Source of the DNA: an uncultured Actinomycetes bacterium
Lineage (GTDB): Bacteria; Actinomycetota; Acidimicrobiia; Acidimicrobiales; RAAP-2
Assembly (NCBI GenBank): GCA_903870905.1
Contig: CAIQEU010000042.1
Location: 1 to 64,000 of the forward strand
Length of the DNA stretch: 64,000 nt
Direction of reading: 5' to 3'
Positions 32,525-40,661 of the stretch are shown piece by piece; the stretch's first letter is position 1, and every line of letters begins with the position of its first letter. The notes beneath the pieces were generated by a model. That model made no database searches, was not told the DNA's origin, and saw only the letters and a program-made list of their open reading frames with translations. Position numbers and translations under genes: made by a program.

Positions 32525-33310
32525 ATGGTCCAACTCCCCGCCACCGCTTCGTCGTCCGCACTCGAGACCTATGAGAAGTGCCCTCGTGCCTACCGCTACC
32601 AATACGTCGAGCGCCTCCAGACCGCACAGAGCGTCCCGGCGCTCACCGGCGACCTCTTCCACGGCGCTCTCGAGCACCTCTTCGAAGCCGACCCTGCAGA
32701 TCGGACCATGGACCTCGCCCGCACCCTCATCGCCGACCAAGTCGACGCAGCGGTTGCAGACGGGCGCCTGGCAGCGCTCGAGGTGACCGGCACCGCCCTG
32801 GAGAACCTCCGAGAAGACCTCGACCAGCTCCTCGTCGGCTACTTCACCTTGGAGGACCCAACCACGATCGACGTCGAGTCGGTTGAGGAGTGGTTCGACC
32901 TCGAGATGGAGAACGTTCGATTCGTCGGACGTCTCGACCGCGTCGACCGTGAAGGTGGGGGCATCGTCATCGTGGACTACAAGACGGGAAAGTTGCCACG
33001 AGATGGCTACGAAGACGGAGCGTTCGCCGGACTGCGCCGCTACGCCATGCTCTACGAACACAAGACGGGCATTGCCCCGAAGGCGCTCCGCCTCCACTAC
33101 CCCCGTTTCAGGGTGACCCTCGATCGCCCCATTGCCCCTCGCTCGGTCGTCGTCTTCAAGCAGAAGGCCGAAGCTGCCTGGATGCAGATCGTCAAGGCGG
33201 CGGACGCCGATGACTTCCCGAAGAAGCCCGGCCCGCTCTGCAACTGGTGCGATTTCCAAGCCTTCTGCCCCGGCGAGCCGCCTGCTGACTTCCCGCGCAA
33301 GAGCCGCTGA
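32525..33310 (+). CDS. RecB-like PD-(D/E)XK nuclease with probable 4Fe-4S cluster
   Basis: A 261-residue single-domain nuclease. The first motif is TGDLFHGALEHLFE with H46; the core is GRLDRVD (D138) and VDYKTGK (D151, K153), the full PD-(D/E)XK set. Four cysteines, C19 in YEKCPRAY and C239, C242 and C248 in LCNWCDFQAFC, match the split Cys-plus-three arrangement that holds an iron-sulfur cluster in AddB and Cas4. It is the RecB-type stand-alone exonuclease common in actinobacteria (Rv2119-like). No helicase partner is adjacent. A DNA repair role is likely but unproven. ATG 32525 starts right at the conserved first motif. Confidence 0.87.
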   Translation: MVQLPATASSSALETYEKCPRAYRYQYVERLQTAQSVPALTGDLFHGALEHLFEADPADRTMDLARTLIADQVDAAVADGRLAALEVTGTALENLREDLDQLLVGYFTLEDPTTIDVESVEEWFDLEMENVRFVGRLDRVDREGGGIVIVDYKTGKLPRDGYEDGAFAGLRRYAMLYEHKTGIAPKALRLHYPRFRVTLDRPIAPRSVVVFKQKAEAAWMQIVKAADADDFPKKPGPLCNWCDFQAFCPGEPPADFPRKSR

Positions 33311-33346
33311 CGGAATAGCAGAGGGGCCAGTGGCGTTTGCACCTGC

Positions 33347-33952
33347 GTGACGACGCCCGCCTTTGCCCTCAACTACGACTATCGCTGCCCATTCGCTCGC
33401 ATCATGCACGAGCACCTCGTGCTCGCCCTGCGATCAGGAGCGGCCTTCGACGTCACCTTCGAGCCATTCACGCTCAGTCAAGGTCACGTTGCCCCTGATG
33501 CGACGCCCGTGTGGGATGACCCCTCCTACGACGGCGACCTCTTGGCACTCGAGACCAGCGTGGCGGTGCGTGACGCATTCCCCGACCACTTCCTCGACCT
33601 GCACGCCGCGTTCTTCACTGCACGGCACGAAGAAGGCAACTCGCTGCGGAGCCGATCTCAAGTGGACCCCATCGTGACCGCAGTCGGACTCGACCCCGAA
33701 GCCGTCGCCGAGCTCGTGGCGACCGGTGCGGCTCGCCGTGAGATCGCGGAGATCTGGACCAAGCGCACGAGCATCGACCAGGTCTTCGGTGTGCCGACGT
33801 TCTTCGTGGCCGACCAAGCGGTCTTCGTCCGCTACATGGAGCGGCCAACCGAAGACGCCGCAGCGTCAGTGACGCTCATTGAGCGCCTCGTCGACATGGT
33901 GGCCAATCAACCCGCCATCAACGAGTTCAAGCACACGACGCTGCCGCGCTGA
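33347..33952 (+). CDS. DsbA-family thiol oxidoreductase (FrnE/HCCA isomerase-like)
   Basis: A 201-residue thioredoxin-fold protein with the DsbA helical insertion. It starts with GTG as MTTPAFALNYDYRCPFARIM. The active-site position has a single cysteine, C14 in YRCPFA, so a classic dithiol CxxC is absent; glutathione- or mycothiol-linked transferase or isomerase chemistry would fit better. The cis-proline loop is GVPTFFVADQAVFV. There is no signal peptide, so it acts in the cytosol. It is 36 bases downstream of the nuclease gene. Confidence 0.8.
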   Translation: MTTPAFALNYDYRCPFARIMHEHLVLALRSGAAFDVTFEPFTLSQGHVAPDATPVWDDPSYDGDLLALETSVAVRDAFPDHFLDLHAAFFTARHEEGNSLRSRSQVDPIVTAVGLDPEAVAELVATGAARREIAEIWTKRTSIDQVFGVPTFFVADQAVFVRYMERPTEDAAASVTLIERLVDMVANQPAINEFKHTTLPR

Positions 33953-33955
33953 GCC

Positions 33956-34870
33956 CTACAGGCCGTTCTTGGCGATGTCGGAGAGCAGAGCGAAGGTTGC
34001 CTCTCGCTCCTCGGCGTTCCCAGAGATTGTGGCCGCGAAGTCCGTCGCTCCAGCAGCCTTCAAGGCGCCGAGTTGCTCACGGATCTTCTCGGCTGAACCA
34101 ATGAAGCCAATGTCTGACGCGGTGTTCGCGCCTTCGAGGTCGAGCATGGCCCGGTAGCTCGGGAGGTTCGGGTAGATCCCGAACTCGGTGTCGATGTTGG
34201 CTGCCGCGGTCGCCGGGTCACCCGTCAGGCAGACCGGCAGGGCAACAGCGATACGAGGGGCGGGTCGACCCGCCGCCTCGGCAGCGCCGGCGATGGTGGG
34301 GACGATGTGGGTGGCGATGGTCTTGGTGCCGGTCATCCAGGTGGCAGTGCCATCGGCCATGGTGCCCGCCAGCTTGAGCATGACCGGAGCCAAGGCAGCG
34401 ACGAGCACTGGTGGCGGGGTGACCTCAGGGATCTCGAGGGGACCGAAGGTCACGGCCTTCAGCACCTCACCCTCGACCGCGGATGCTTCACCGTGCAGCA
34501 TGGGCATGAGGCCCGAGAGGTACTCCCGCATGTAGCGAGCGGGGCGGTCGAAGCTCATCCCCCAGCAGCCCTCCACCACGAGCTGGTGCGAGAGTCCAAT
34601 GCCGAGGATGAGGCGGTTGGCGGTAGCGGACTGCACCGTTAGGGCCTGGGCCGCGAGGACTTGGGGGTGGCGGGGGTAGATCGGAACCACCGCGGTGCCG
34701 AGGTCGATGCCGGGAACGGCCGCTCCGGCGACGGCCAGCGCCGTGAGGGCATCGTGGCCGAAGATCTGACTGGCCCAAGCTGCGCTGAACCCAGCATCCC
34801 GCAAGCGCTCGATTTGGCCGGTGATCTTGGCCACGGTTGTTCCGACGTTGATTGCAGCTCCGATGCGCAT
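33956..34870 (-). CDS. Luciferase-like (LLM class) F420-dependent oxidoreductase
   Basis: A 304-residue luciferase-like monooxygenase-fold protein. MRIGAAINVGTT and GFSAAWASQIFGHDALTALA open the barrel, DLGTAVVPIYPRHPQVLAAQA and NRLILGIGLSHQLVVEG follow; RHP and the GLSH region are typical of F420-dependent members. The C-terminal FIGSAEKIREQLGALKAAG is also standard. The reaction (hydride transfer to or from F420H2) is inferred from family and taxon; the substrate is unknown. ATG follows GAGGAGG. It is divergent from purK. Confidence 0.85.
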   Translation of the reverse strand: MRIGAAINVGTTVAKITGQIERLRDAGFSAAWASQIFGHDALTALAVAGAAVPGIDLGTAVVPIYPRHPQVLAAQALTVQSATANRLILGIGLSHQLVVEGCWGMSFDRPARYMREYLSGLMPMLHGEASAVEGEVLKAVTFGPLEIPEVTPPPVLVAALAPVMLKLAGTMADGTATWMTGTKTIATHIVPTIAGAAEAAGRPAPRIAVALPVCLTGDPATAAANIDTEFGIYPNLPSYRAMLDLEGANTASDIGFIGSAEKIREQLGALKAAGATDFAATISGNAEEREATFALLSDIAKNGL

Positions 34871-34901
34871 GTGGGCCTCCTCAGGCGAGCATGTGGCCGG
34901 T

Positions 34902-34907
34902 TAGCGT
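34902..34907 (+). promoter_or_regulatory. purK: -10 element of purK (leaderless)
   Basis: TAGCGT, then seven bases, then GTG 34915. This arrangement supports GTG 34915 as the start rather than ATG 34891 or GTG 34906 in the same frame. Confidence 0.5.
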
Positions 34908-34914
34908 GGCCATC

Positions 34915-36126
34915 GTGAAAGCAAACAGTACTCGGGGCGAGGGCCGAACGGTCGGGATCGTCGGTGGTGGCCAGCTCGCTCGGATGATGGCCGAGGCGGC
35001 ACCCGAACTCGACATCGCAACCGTGGTGCTCGCCGAGACCCCGAATGAATCCGCGACCGGTGTCGCCGACCGGGTCATCGTGGGCGAAGCTACGAACCTC
35101 GAGGATCTCTTCGCGCTCGCCGCAGGGTGCGACGTCATCACCTTCGACCACGAGCAGGTCGACCTCGGCCACATTCGAGCGCTCCTCGACGCAGGACATC
35201 GTGTCCAACCAGGGCTCGCCACCTTGGAGGTGGCGACCAACAAGGTCACGATGCGAGAGCGATTCGCTGCCGCCGGCCTCCCGGTTCCAGCTTTCACCGT
35301 GGTGGCCGCAGACGCCGCTCCCAGGGCGGTTGCCGATGCCGTTGCGGCGATGGTGGACCAGGTTGGTCTTCCCCTCGTGATCAAACCCGAACGCGGCGGC
35401 TACGACGGCAAGGGGGTCTTCGTCGAAGACACCCTCGACGATGCGGTGGCCCGAGTGACGGCGCTCTCGAAACTCGGTCGAGTGTTAGTGGAAGCCCACG
35501 TCGACCTCGCCCATGAACTGGCCGTCATTGTCGCTCGTTCTGGAGCGGGTGAGATCGCCGTGTACCCGCCCGTTGAGACGGCGCAGATGGACGGCATGTG
35601 CCGAGAGGTCATCGTCCCTGGATCTATCGACCCCGTGGTCGCTGACACGGCGGCCGCGATTGCCCGAAGGGTTGCCGACCTCATCGACAGCGCTGGGGTC
35701 TTGGCCGTCGAGTTCTTCGTCGACCCGTCGGGTGACCTCACCATCTGTGAGGTAGCCGCTCGACCGCATAACTCTGGGCATTGGACCATTGAAGGTGCTC
35801 TAACTTCCCAGTTCGCCAACCACCTCCTCGGCGTCCTCAGCCAGCCGCTCGGCTCCGTTGACCTCACTGCGGCGAATACGGTCATGGTGAACGTCGTCGG
35901 GGCGGACGATGGTCGCGACCCCGAAGCGCTCCTGACATCGCTCGAGCGCTCCCCTACCGTCGTCCCCCACCTCTACGGCAAGGCCGCTCGACCGGGCCGC
36001 AAACTCGGCCACGTCACCGCCACCGGCGACGACGCAGTTGCGGTGCGTGACCTCGCGTGGGCGACAACCCGCGCCCTTGGAGGAGCGATGCCCTCGGGCG
36101 GTAGCCTGAACGCAGAGGAGGAGTGA
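34915..36126 (+). CDS. purK: 5-(carboxyamino)imidazole ribonucleotide synthase
   Basis: A 403-residue ATP-grasp enzyme of purine synthesis that carboxylates AIR to N5-CAIR with ATP and bicarbonate. It shows VGIVGGGQLARMMAEAAPEL at its N-terminus, DVITFDHEQVDL, the ATP-binding KPERGGYDGKGVFV, and the metal site VLAVEFFVDPSGDLTICEVA with ARPHNSGHWTIEG, all diagnostic for PurK. Its stop and the purE start share a base (TGATG), so PurE is made by reinitiation. Together they convert AIR to CAIR. The start is set by the promoter pattern; two in-frame starts lie just upstream. Confidence 0.94.
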   Translation: MKANSTRGEGRTVGIVGGGQLARMMAEAAPELDIATVVLAETPNESATGVADRVIVGEATNLEDLFALAAGCDVITFDHEQVDLGHIRALLDAGHRVQPGLATLEVATNKVTMRERFAAAGLPVPAFTVVAADAAPRAVADAVAAMVDQVGLPLVIKPERGGYDGKGVFVEDTLDDAVARVTALSKLGRVLVEAHVDLAHELAVIVARSGAGEIAVYPPVETAQMDGMCREVIVPGSIDPVVADTAAAIARRVADLIDSAGVLAVEFFVDPSGDLTICEVAARPHNSGHWTIEGALTSQFANHLLGVLSQPLGSVDLTAANTVMVNVVGADDGRDPEALLTSLERSPTVVPHLYGKAARPGRKLGHVTATGDDAVAVRDLAWATTRALGGAMPSGGSLNAEEE

Positions 36127-36620
36127 TGGCCGAGCAGTCTCCAGTCGTTGCAGTGGTGATGGGTTCGTCGAGCGATGCTGGCGTCATGCAGGGCGCACTC
36201 GACGTGCTCGCCGACTTCTCAATCCCCTTCGAAGCCCACGTCCTCTCCGCCCATCGCCAAGCTCGGGCCATGCTCACCTTCGGAGAAGAAGCGGCTGAAC
36301 TCGGCTTCAAGGTGATCATCGCCGGCGCCGGCGGTGCAGCACACTTGCCCGGCATGTTGGCTGCAGTCACCACGCTCCCAGTCATCGGTGTCCCGATCTC
36401 GGCGACGAAGCTCGATGGGATGGACGCGCTGCTCTCTATCGTGCAGATGCCGAAGGGTGTCCCCGTCGCCACCGTGGCTATCGACGGAGCCCGCAACGCT
36501 GCGCTGCTCGCCTGTTCGATTTTGGCGCTCGGCGACCCACACCTCGCTGGACGCCTGCTCGAGCACAAGGCCACCCTGATCGCACAGGCATCCGAGCAAG
36601 ACCGCCAGCTCTTCGGGTGA
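36126..36620 (+). CDS. purE: N5-carboxyaminoimidazole ribonucleotide mutase
   Basis: A 164-residue class I PurE that moves the carboxylate of N5-CAIR to carbon 4. VVMGSSSDAGVM is the phosphate site, VLSAHRQARAM holds the catalytic histidine H43, and GAGGAAHLPGM is the substrate loop, all intact. Presence of PurK beside it confirms the class I, two-step route. A strong GAGGAGG lies before the TGATG overlap with purK. Confidence 0.96.
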   Translation: MAEQSPVVAVVMGSSSDAGVMQGALDVLADFSIPFEAHVLSAHRQARAMLTFGEEAAELGFKVIIAGAGGAAHLPGMLAAVTTLPVIGVPISATKLDGMDALLSIVQMPKGVPVATVAIDGARNAALLACSILALGDPHLAGRLLEHKATLIAQASEQDRQLFG

Positions 36621-36624
36621 GGCC

Positions 36625-37449
36625 ATGACGACCGCTCGGGATCTCCTCGGCCGCATGCCATCGGAGCGAATCGTCATCGTGACTGGTGACGACCTCGGGT
36701 TGGCCCACGCCACCAACGTCGCGGTCTCCGATGCGCTCTCTGCAGGCGACCTCGACGGTGCCAGCTTGCTCGTCCCCGCTCCATGGTCCCGAGAGGCCAT
36801 CGTCCGCTACCACGGCGAAGCCGTTGGGGTGCAGTTAGCGCTGACTGCCGAACACGCCCTCTATCGATGGGGACCCATCACGGCGGCGCCGAGCCTGCAC
36901 GGCGGCGATGGTGGATTCCCCACCACCGTGGACGATCTCCTCAACCACGCCGACGTCGACGACGTCCGTCGAGAACTCCGAGCCCAGATTGAACGAGCCA
37001 TCCTCTGGGGCTTCGACATCTCCTACCTCTGCTGCCACCACGATGCGGCGCTGCTCCGGCCGGAGTACTTCGATGTGGTCCTCGGGCTCGCCGTCGACTT
37101 CCAACTCCCCCTGCGACTCGCTGCCCTCCCCGAAGATCGCCTCGGCTTCCCCGCTCGACAACTCGCCACCGATGAAGGGGTCTTCAGCCCCGACGCCGTG
37201 GTCCACCTCGGTCCTGCAGATGACGTCGCTGCCGTGGTCGAGGGCTTGAGCGCAGGTCTCACCGAGATCGTCATGCGCCCGGGAGCGGAGAGTCGCGAGC
37301 TCACCGCATTGGCCACCGACGCACCAGCCCGAGTCCTCGACACCCGTCGCCTGAGCGATGGGGCACTCGACGCTGCGCTGGGGCGGTCGGGGATTCTGCG
37401 CACCACCTACCGGGCGCTGCGCACTGCGCAACGCCAAGCGCTCATCTAA
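36625..37449 (+). CDS. ChbG/YdjC-family carbohydrate deacetylase
   Basis: A 274-residue protein of the YdjC superfamily, metal-dependent deacetylases of amino-sugar oligomers. The metal site begins with IVTGDDLGLAHATN (DDxG at 22-25) and continues with ISYLCCHHDAALLRP, where other members have a THxDxHxH segment, so the histidine arrangement is slightly altered. The last third (ADDVAAVVEGLSAGLTEIVMRPG) fits the family. The natural substrate is not known. It starts five bases after purE and is probably in the same transcript. Its end overlaps the end of the convergent mca gene by eight bases. Confidence 0.75.
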   Translation: MTTARDLLGRMPSERIVIVTGDDLGLAHATNVAVSDALSAGDLDGASLLVPAPWSREAIVRYHGEAVGVQLALTAEHALYRWGPITAAPSLHGGDGGFPTTVDDLLNHADVDDVRRELRAQIERAILWGFDISYLCCHHDAALLRPEYFDVVLGLAVDFQLPLRLAALPEDRLGFPARQLATDEGVFSPDAVVHLGPADDVAAVVEGLSAGLTEIVMRPGAESRELTALATDAPARVLDTRRLSDGALDAALGRSGILRTTYRALRTAQRQALI

Positions 37450-38302
37450 TTCCCTCGAAGAGGCACGTCTCTGGCACGTCGGTTGGGCCTACGTGGCTGG
37501 CGGCCAAGCGGTAGTGCTCGAAGGGGTAGACCGACGCGGCAACATCGCTCGGGAGTCCGAACCACCACGGTGAGTTGGGGTCGATCTGGGTGGCGTGCGC
37601 TTTGAGGGCGATCTCTCGCACGTGGCCGAACCCGGTGACGTCGACCACTGCGGTCGAGTCATCGACGTGGGCGTCGATGCGAGCCAGGAACTCCTCGTCG
37701 TAGGGGGATTCGAGGCCAAGGTGGAGGTAGGTCTCGTGCATCTTGCGGACGCGCTCTGCCGGCCAGGTCACGTAGTAGAGCTTGTCGACCTGGTGGGGCT
37801 CCCCCGCCTCTGGGTAGCGACTGGGATCCCCAGCAGCGATGAACGCCGCCATCGAGATCTCGTAGACCTTCAGGTGGTCAGGGTGCGGGTACTGCTCTTG
37901 GACATCGGGGTAGGTGATGAGGACCTGGGGCCGCTCAGCACGGATGATGGCCACGAGGCGTCCGGCTGCTTCGTCGGTGGCCGCGCTGTGGAAGGAGTCA
38001 GGGTGGTCATTGGAGGGACTGCCGGCCATCCCGGAGTCTCGATAGCCAAGCCGGTACACCGCGTCGTAGCCAATGGCGGCAACTGCGGCGTCGAGTTCGG
38101 CGTGGCGAACCTGCGCCATGTTCGCCTTGGTCGCCTCGGCGTCGAGTGCGGGGTTATGGACATCGCCTTCGGCGCCATCAGTGCAGGACACGAGCACCGT
38201 GCGCACGCCTTCACTCTTGTAGCGAGCGATCGTCGCTGGACCCTTGGACGACTCATCGTCGGGGTGCGCATGGACGGTCATGATGCAACGGGAGCCACTC
38301 AT
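37442..38302 (-). CDS. mca: Mycothiol S-conjugate amidase
   Basis: A 286-residue zinc hydrolase of the LmbE family. The opening MTVHAHPDDESSKGPATIAR matches Mca almost residue for residue, with zinc ligands H13 and D16, and the third ligand lies in QYPHPDHLKVYE. KLYYVTWPAERVRKMHETYL and the C-terminal half also follow Mca rather than MshB. It cleaves mycothiol S-conjugates to a mercapturic acid plus GlcN-inositol, a detoxification step, so the organism should make mycothiol. ATG 38302 starts at the family N-terminus; a longer reading adds non-conserved residues. It is divergent from pspA. Confidence 0.9.
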   Translation of the reverse strand: MSGSRCIMTVHAHPDDESSKGPATIARYKSEGVRTVLVSCTDGAEGDVHNPALDAEATKANMAQVRHAELDAAVAAIGYDAVYRLGYRDSGMAGSPSNDHPDSFHSAATDEAAGRLVAIIRAERPQVLITYPDVQEQYPHPDHLKVYEISMAAFIAAGDPSRYPEAGEPHQVDKLYYVTWPAERVRKMHETYLHLGLESPYDEEFLARIDAHVDDSTAVVDVTGFGHVREIALKAHATQIDPNSPWWFGLPSDVAASVYPFEHYRLAASHVGPTDVPETCLFEGIR

Positions 38303-38310
38303 GGCCCATG

Positions 38311-38316
38311 ACCCTA
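38311..38316 (-). promoter_or_regulatory. mca: Putative -10 element of mca
   Basis: TAGGGT on the minus strand lies eight bases before ATG 38302, which predicts a leader of at most a few bases. Confidence 0.35.
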
Positions 38317-38370
38317 CCGGTGGGCGGTCGCAGCGATTTCGCTGTGCCCGCTCGCGCACCAGTCCAGTCC

Positions 38371-38395
38371 TACACTGGACCCACGTCCAAGGAGG
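38371..38395 (+). promoter_or_regulatory. pspA: pspA -10 element and ribosome binding site
   Basis: TACACT at 38371-38376 may be the -10 of the pspA operon. AAGGAGG at 38389-38395 is a near-perfect Shine-Dalgarno five bases before ATG 38401 and fixes that start. No clear -35 is seen. Confidence 0.5.
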
Positions 38396-38400
38396 CAACA

Positions 38401-39138
38401 ATGGCAGGTACCTGGCAACGCGTGAAGTCCGTCTTCCAAGCCAAGGCCAACAAGGCGCTCGATCGAGTGGAAGACCCTCGCGAGACCCTCGACCTCTCCT
38501 ACGAGAAGCAGCTCGAGCAGCTCACCAAGGTGCGCAAGTCCGTCGCCGATGTCGCCACCGCCAAGAAGCGGATCGAACTCCAGGCCAATGAGCTCCAGGC
38601 GCAAGCCGCCAAACTCCAGGACCAGGCCAAAGCAGCGCTCGGGCAGAACAACGAGGAGCTGGCCCGCGAGGCCCTCACCCGTCGCACCGCGATTGCCACC
38701 CAGCTCGCCGACTTGGAGACCCAACACGCCAGCATTGATGAGCAGGAGCAGAAGCTCATTGCCACCATGCACACGCTCGAGACCAAGATCGAAGCCTTCC
38801 GGGCCAAGAAGGAGACCTTGAAGGCCTCCTACACCGCCGCTGAAGCCCAGACCAAAGTTGGTGAGGCCGTCGCTGGAATCTCCGATTCCATGGGTGATGC
38901 CGGACTGGCCATGCAGCGGGCTCAGGACAAGATGGCCTCAATGCAGGCCAGAGCTGGTGCGATTGATGAACTGCTGGCCAGCGGTGCACTCACCGACCTA
39001 ACGACCCCCAACGATGACATCCAGCGCCAACTCGACGCCGCTGGTGCAGCCTCCCAAGTCGACACCGAGTTGGCAGCCCTGAAAGCACAGATGGCTACCC
39101 CAGCACCGCTTCCTGAAGGAGGAGAGGACCGAAAGTGA
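38401..39138 (+). CDS. pspA: PspA/IM30-family membrane stress protein
   Basis: A 245-residue protein, almost entirely helical. WQRVKSVFQAKANKALDRVE is the amphipathic membrane-binding start of PspA, followed by DPRETLDLSYEKQLEQLTKV and a long coiled coil rich in Gln, Glu and Ala from about 45 to 180. The protein would assemble on the inner membrane under envelope stress and limit proton leakage. htpX overlaps its end by four bases, and pspAB follows, a three-gene order I know from other actinobacteria. No PspF-like or HTH (ClgR-like) regulator is adjacent. Confidence 0.92.
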   Translation: MAGTWQRVKSVFQAKANKALDRVEDPRETLDLSYEKQLEQLTKVRKSVADVATAKKRIELQANELQAQAAKLQDQAKAALGQNNEELAREALTRRTAIATQLADLETQHASIDEQEQKLIATMHTLETKIEAFRAKKETLKASYTAAEAQTKVGEAVAGISDSMGDAGLAMQRAQDKMASMQARAGAIDELLASGALTDLTTPNDDIQRQLDAAGAASQVDTELAALKAQMATPAPLPEGGEDRK

Positions 39139-40037
39139 GCGTCGCCAAGAACATCGCCACCGACCGGAGCCTGACCATCCGGATGCTCTTCACGGGCTTC
39201 TTGCTCGTCGCCCTCTACGCCGTCATCGGCACCGTGCTGGCCATGGTGGGCGTCGGGATTGTGCCGATTGTCCTGATCTCGCTCGGCATGATCTTCGGGC
39301 AGTACTGGTTCTCTGACCGCCTCGCCTTATGGGGCATGGGTGGCGTCATCGTGAGCCCGCAAGAGGCTCCCGAACTCCACGCCATCATCGATCGCCTCTG
39401 TGCCTTGGCCGACATGCCCAAGCCTCGGGTCGCCATTGCTTCCACCGATGTCCCGAACGCCTTCGCCACCGGTCGCTCCCCGAAGCAGGCAGTGGTGTGC
39501 GCGACCACCGGCATCATGCGCCGCTTGGACGCTGGCGAACTCGAGGCAGTGCTCGCCCATGAGATCTCCCACGTCGCCCACCGAGACGTGGCCGTGATGA
39601 CCTTCGCGTCGAGCCTCGGCATGCTGGCCGGACTCGTCTCTCGCATCGCCCTGTGGACCAACCTCGGCGGCGACAACGAGAACAACGCCCTCGCCGAACT
39701 CGCGATCTTCGTCTTCTCCATCGTCGTCTACTTCATCTCGTTCCTCCTCACCCAGGCGCTGTCTCGCTACCGCGAGCTCGCCGCCGATCGCAGTGGTGCG
39801 CTCCTGATCGGCAAGCCAACGCTGCTCGCCTCGGCCCTCGTGAAGATCACCGGTGCCATGGGGCAGATCCCGACCAAGGACCTGCGCAGCTCCCAAGCCT
39901 TCAACGCCTTCTTCTTCACCCCAGCCATCAACGGTCGTGAAGGGGTCTCGCTTGCGAACCTGTTCTCCACCCACCCGACGCTCGAGCGTCGCCTCGCCCA
40001 ACTCGACGACTTGGAGCGCCAGCTCCACGGGGCCTGA
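39135..40037 (+). CDS. htpX: HtpX-like membrane zinc metalloprotease (M48)
   Basis: A 300-residue inner-membrane protease. Two N-terminal helices (about 17-37 and 40-56) precede the domain with the zinc motif HEISH at 142-146 and the third ligand glutamate in RYRELAADR; two more helices lie between them. HtpX degrades damaged membrane proteins. It starts with GTG inside a GTGA overlap with pspA and ends with a TGATG overlap into pspAB, so the three proteins are translated together. Confidence 0.93.
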   Translation: MSVAKNIATDRSLTIRMLFTGFLLVALYAVIGTVLAMVGVGIVPIVLISLGMIFGQYWFSDRLALWGMGGVIVSPQEAPELHAIIDRLCALADMPKPRVAIASTDVPNAFATGRSPKQAVVCATTGIMRRLDAGELEAVLAHEISHVAHRDVAVMTFASSLGMLAGLVSRIALWTNLGGDNENNALAELAIFVFSIVVYFISFLLTQALSRYRELAADRSGALLIGKPTLLASALVKITGAMGQIPTKDLRSSQAFNAFFFTPAINGREGVSLANLFSTHPTLERRLAQLDDLERQLHGA

Positions 40038-40624
40038 TGGGGCTCTTCGACACCATCCTCGGGCGCACGAAACCGAAGGCTGCGAACTTAGAGAGCCTCT
40101 TCGCCCTGCCCTCGGCAGCCATCACCCTGCAGACGGCGGCTGGGCTCTACCCAACTGGCGCTGCTGGGGTGTGCTTCAAACCTCCCGCTGATCGAGAAGA
40201 AGCAGATGTGACGGCCGAGATTGCCGGCATGCTCCACCTGAGCAGCGACGGTGCTGCATCGACGATGACGAGCGTCGATGACGCCTTCGGCTATCGCTGG
40301 CTCGTCGTGCGGGACCCGGATCTGTCGAGCCTCGTCACCGCGATCCACGTCATCAACTCGAGCCTGAGCGACCACGGCTGGGGGCCGCAGCTGCTGTGTT
40401 CGGCGTTCACCTTCGCTCCCGGCGACGGTGCTGATGCCACTGCGAAACCCCTCGCCCTCGTCTACCTGTTCAAGCGTGGTTCGTTCTACCCCTTCTGCCA
40501 GGTCGGCCACGAGCAACGCGATACGACCACCGAACTCCACGTCAAGGCCCTCCTCGGCAGCGACCTCCCGGTCGAAGAGGACCTCACCCGGTGGATGGCA
40601 CTCTGGGACCTCCCCCTCACCTGA
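40037..40624 (+). CDS. pspAB: PspA-associated protein PspAB
   Basis: A 195-residue soluble protein. It opens MGLFDTILGRTKPKAANLES and continues with LFALPSAAITLQTAAGLYPTG and a later DDAFGYRWLVVRDPDLSSLV, a pattern I associate with the actinobacterial PspAB family found directly after htpX. No catalytic motif, helix or signal peptide is present and the molecular role is not known; position argues for a part in the PspA envelope-stress response. Its start shares one base with the htpX stop. Confidence 0.85.
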   Translation: MGLFDTILGRTKPKAANLESLFALPSAAITLQTAAGLYPTGAAGVCFKPPADREEADVTAEIAGMLHLSSDGAASTMTSVDDAFGYRWLVVRDPDLSSLVTAIHVINSSLSDHGWGPQLLCSAFTFAPGDGADATAKPLALVYLFKRGSFYPFCQVGHEQRDTTTELHVKALLGSDLPVEEDLTRWMALWDLPLT

Positions 40625-40649
40625 ACCGAGGGGTGCGGCAAGGCATCGG

Positions 40650-40655
40650 TAGCAT
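40650..40655 (+). promoter_or_regulatory. -10 element of the tyrosine phosphatase gene (leaderless)
   Basis: TAGCAT, then TGAGCC, then ATG 40662, without a Shine-Dalgarno. Confidence 0.5.
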
Positions 40656-40661
40656 TGAGCC

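Noticed and set aside
32525-33310. The Fe-S PD-(D/E)XK protein as a Cas4 adaptation nuclease
   Set aside because: No cas1, cas2 or repeat array is present in the window, and the arrangement matches the stand-alone actinobacterial RecB-like family.
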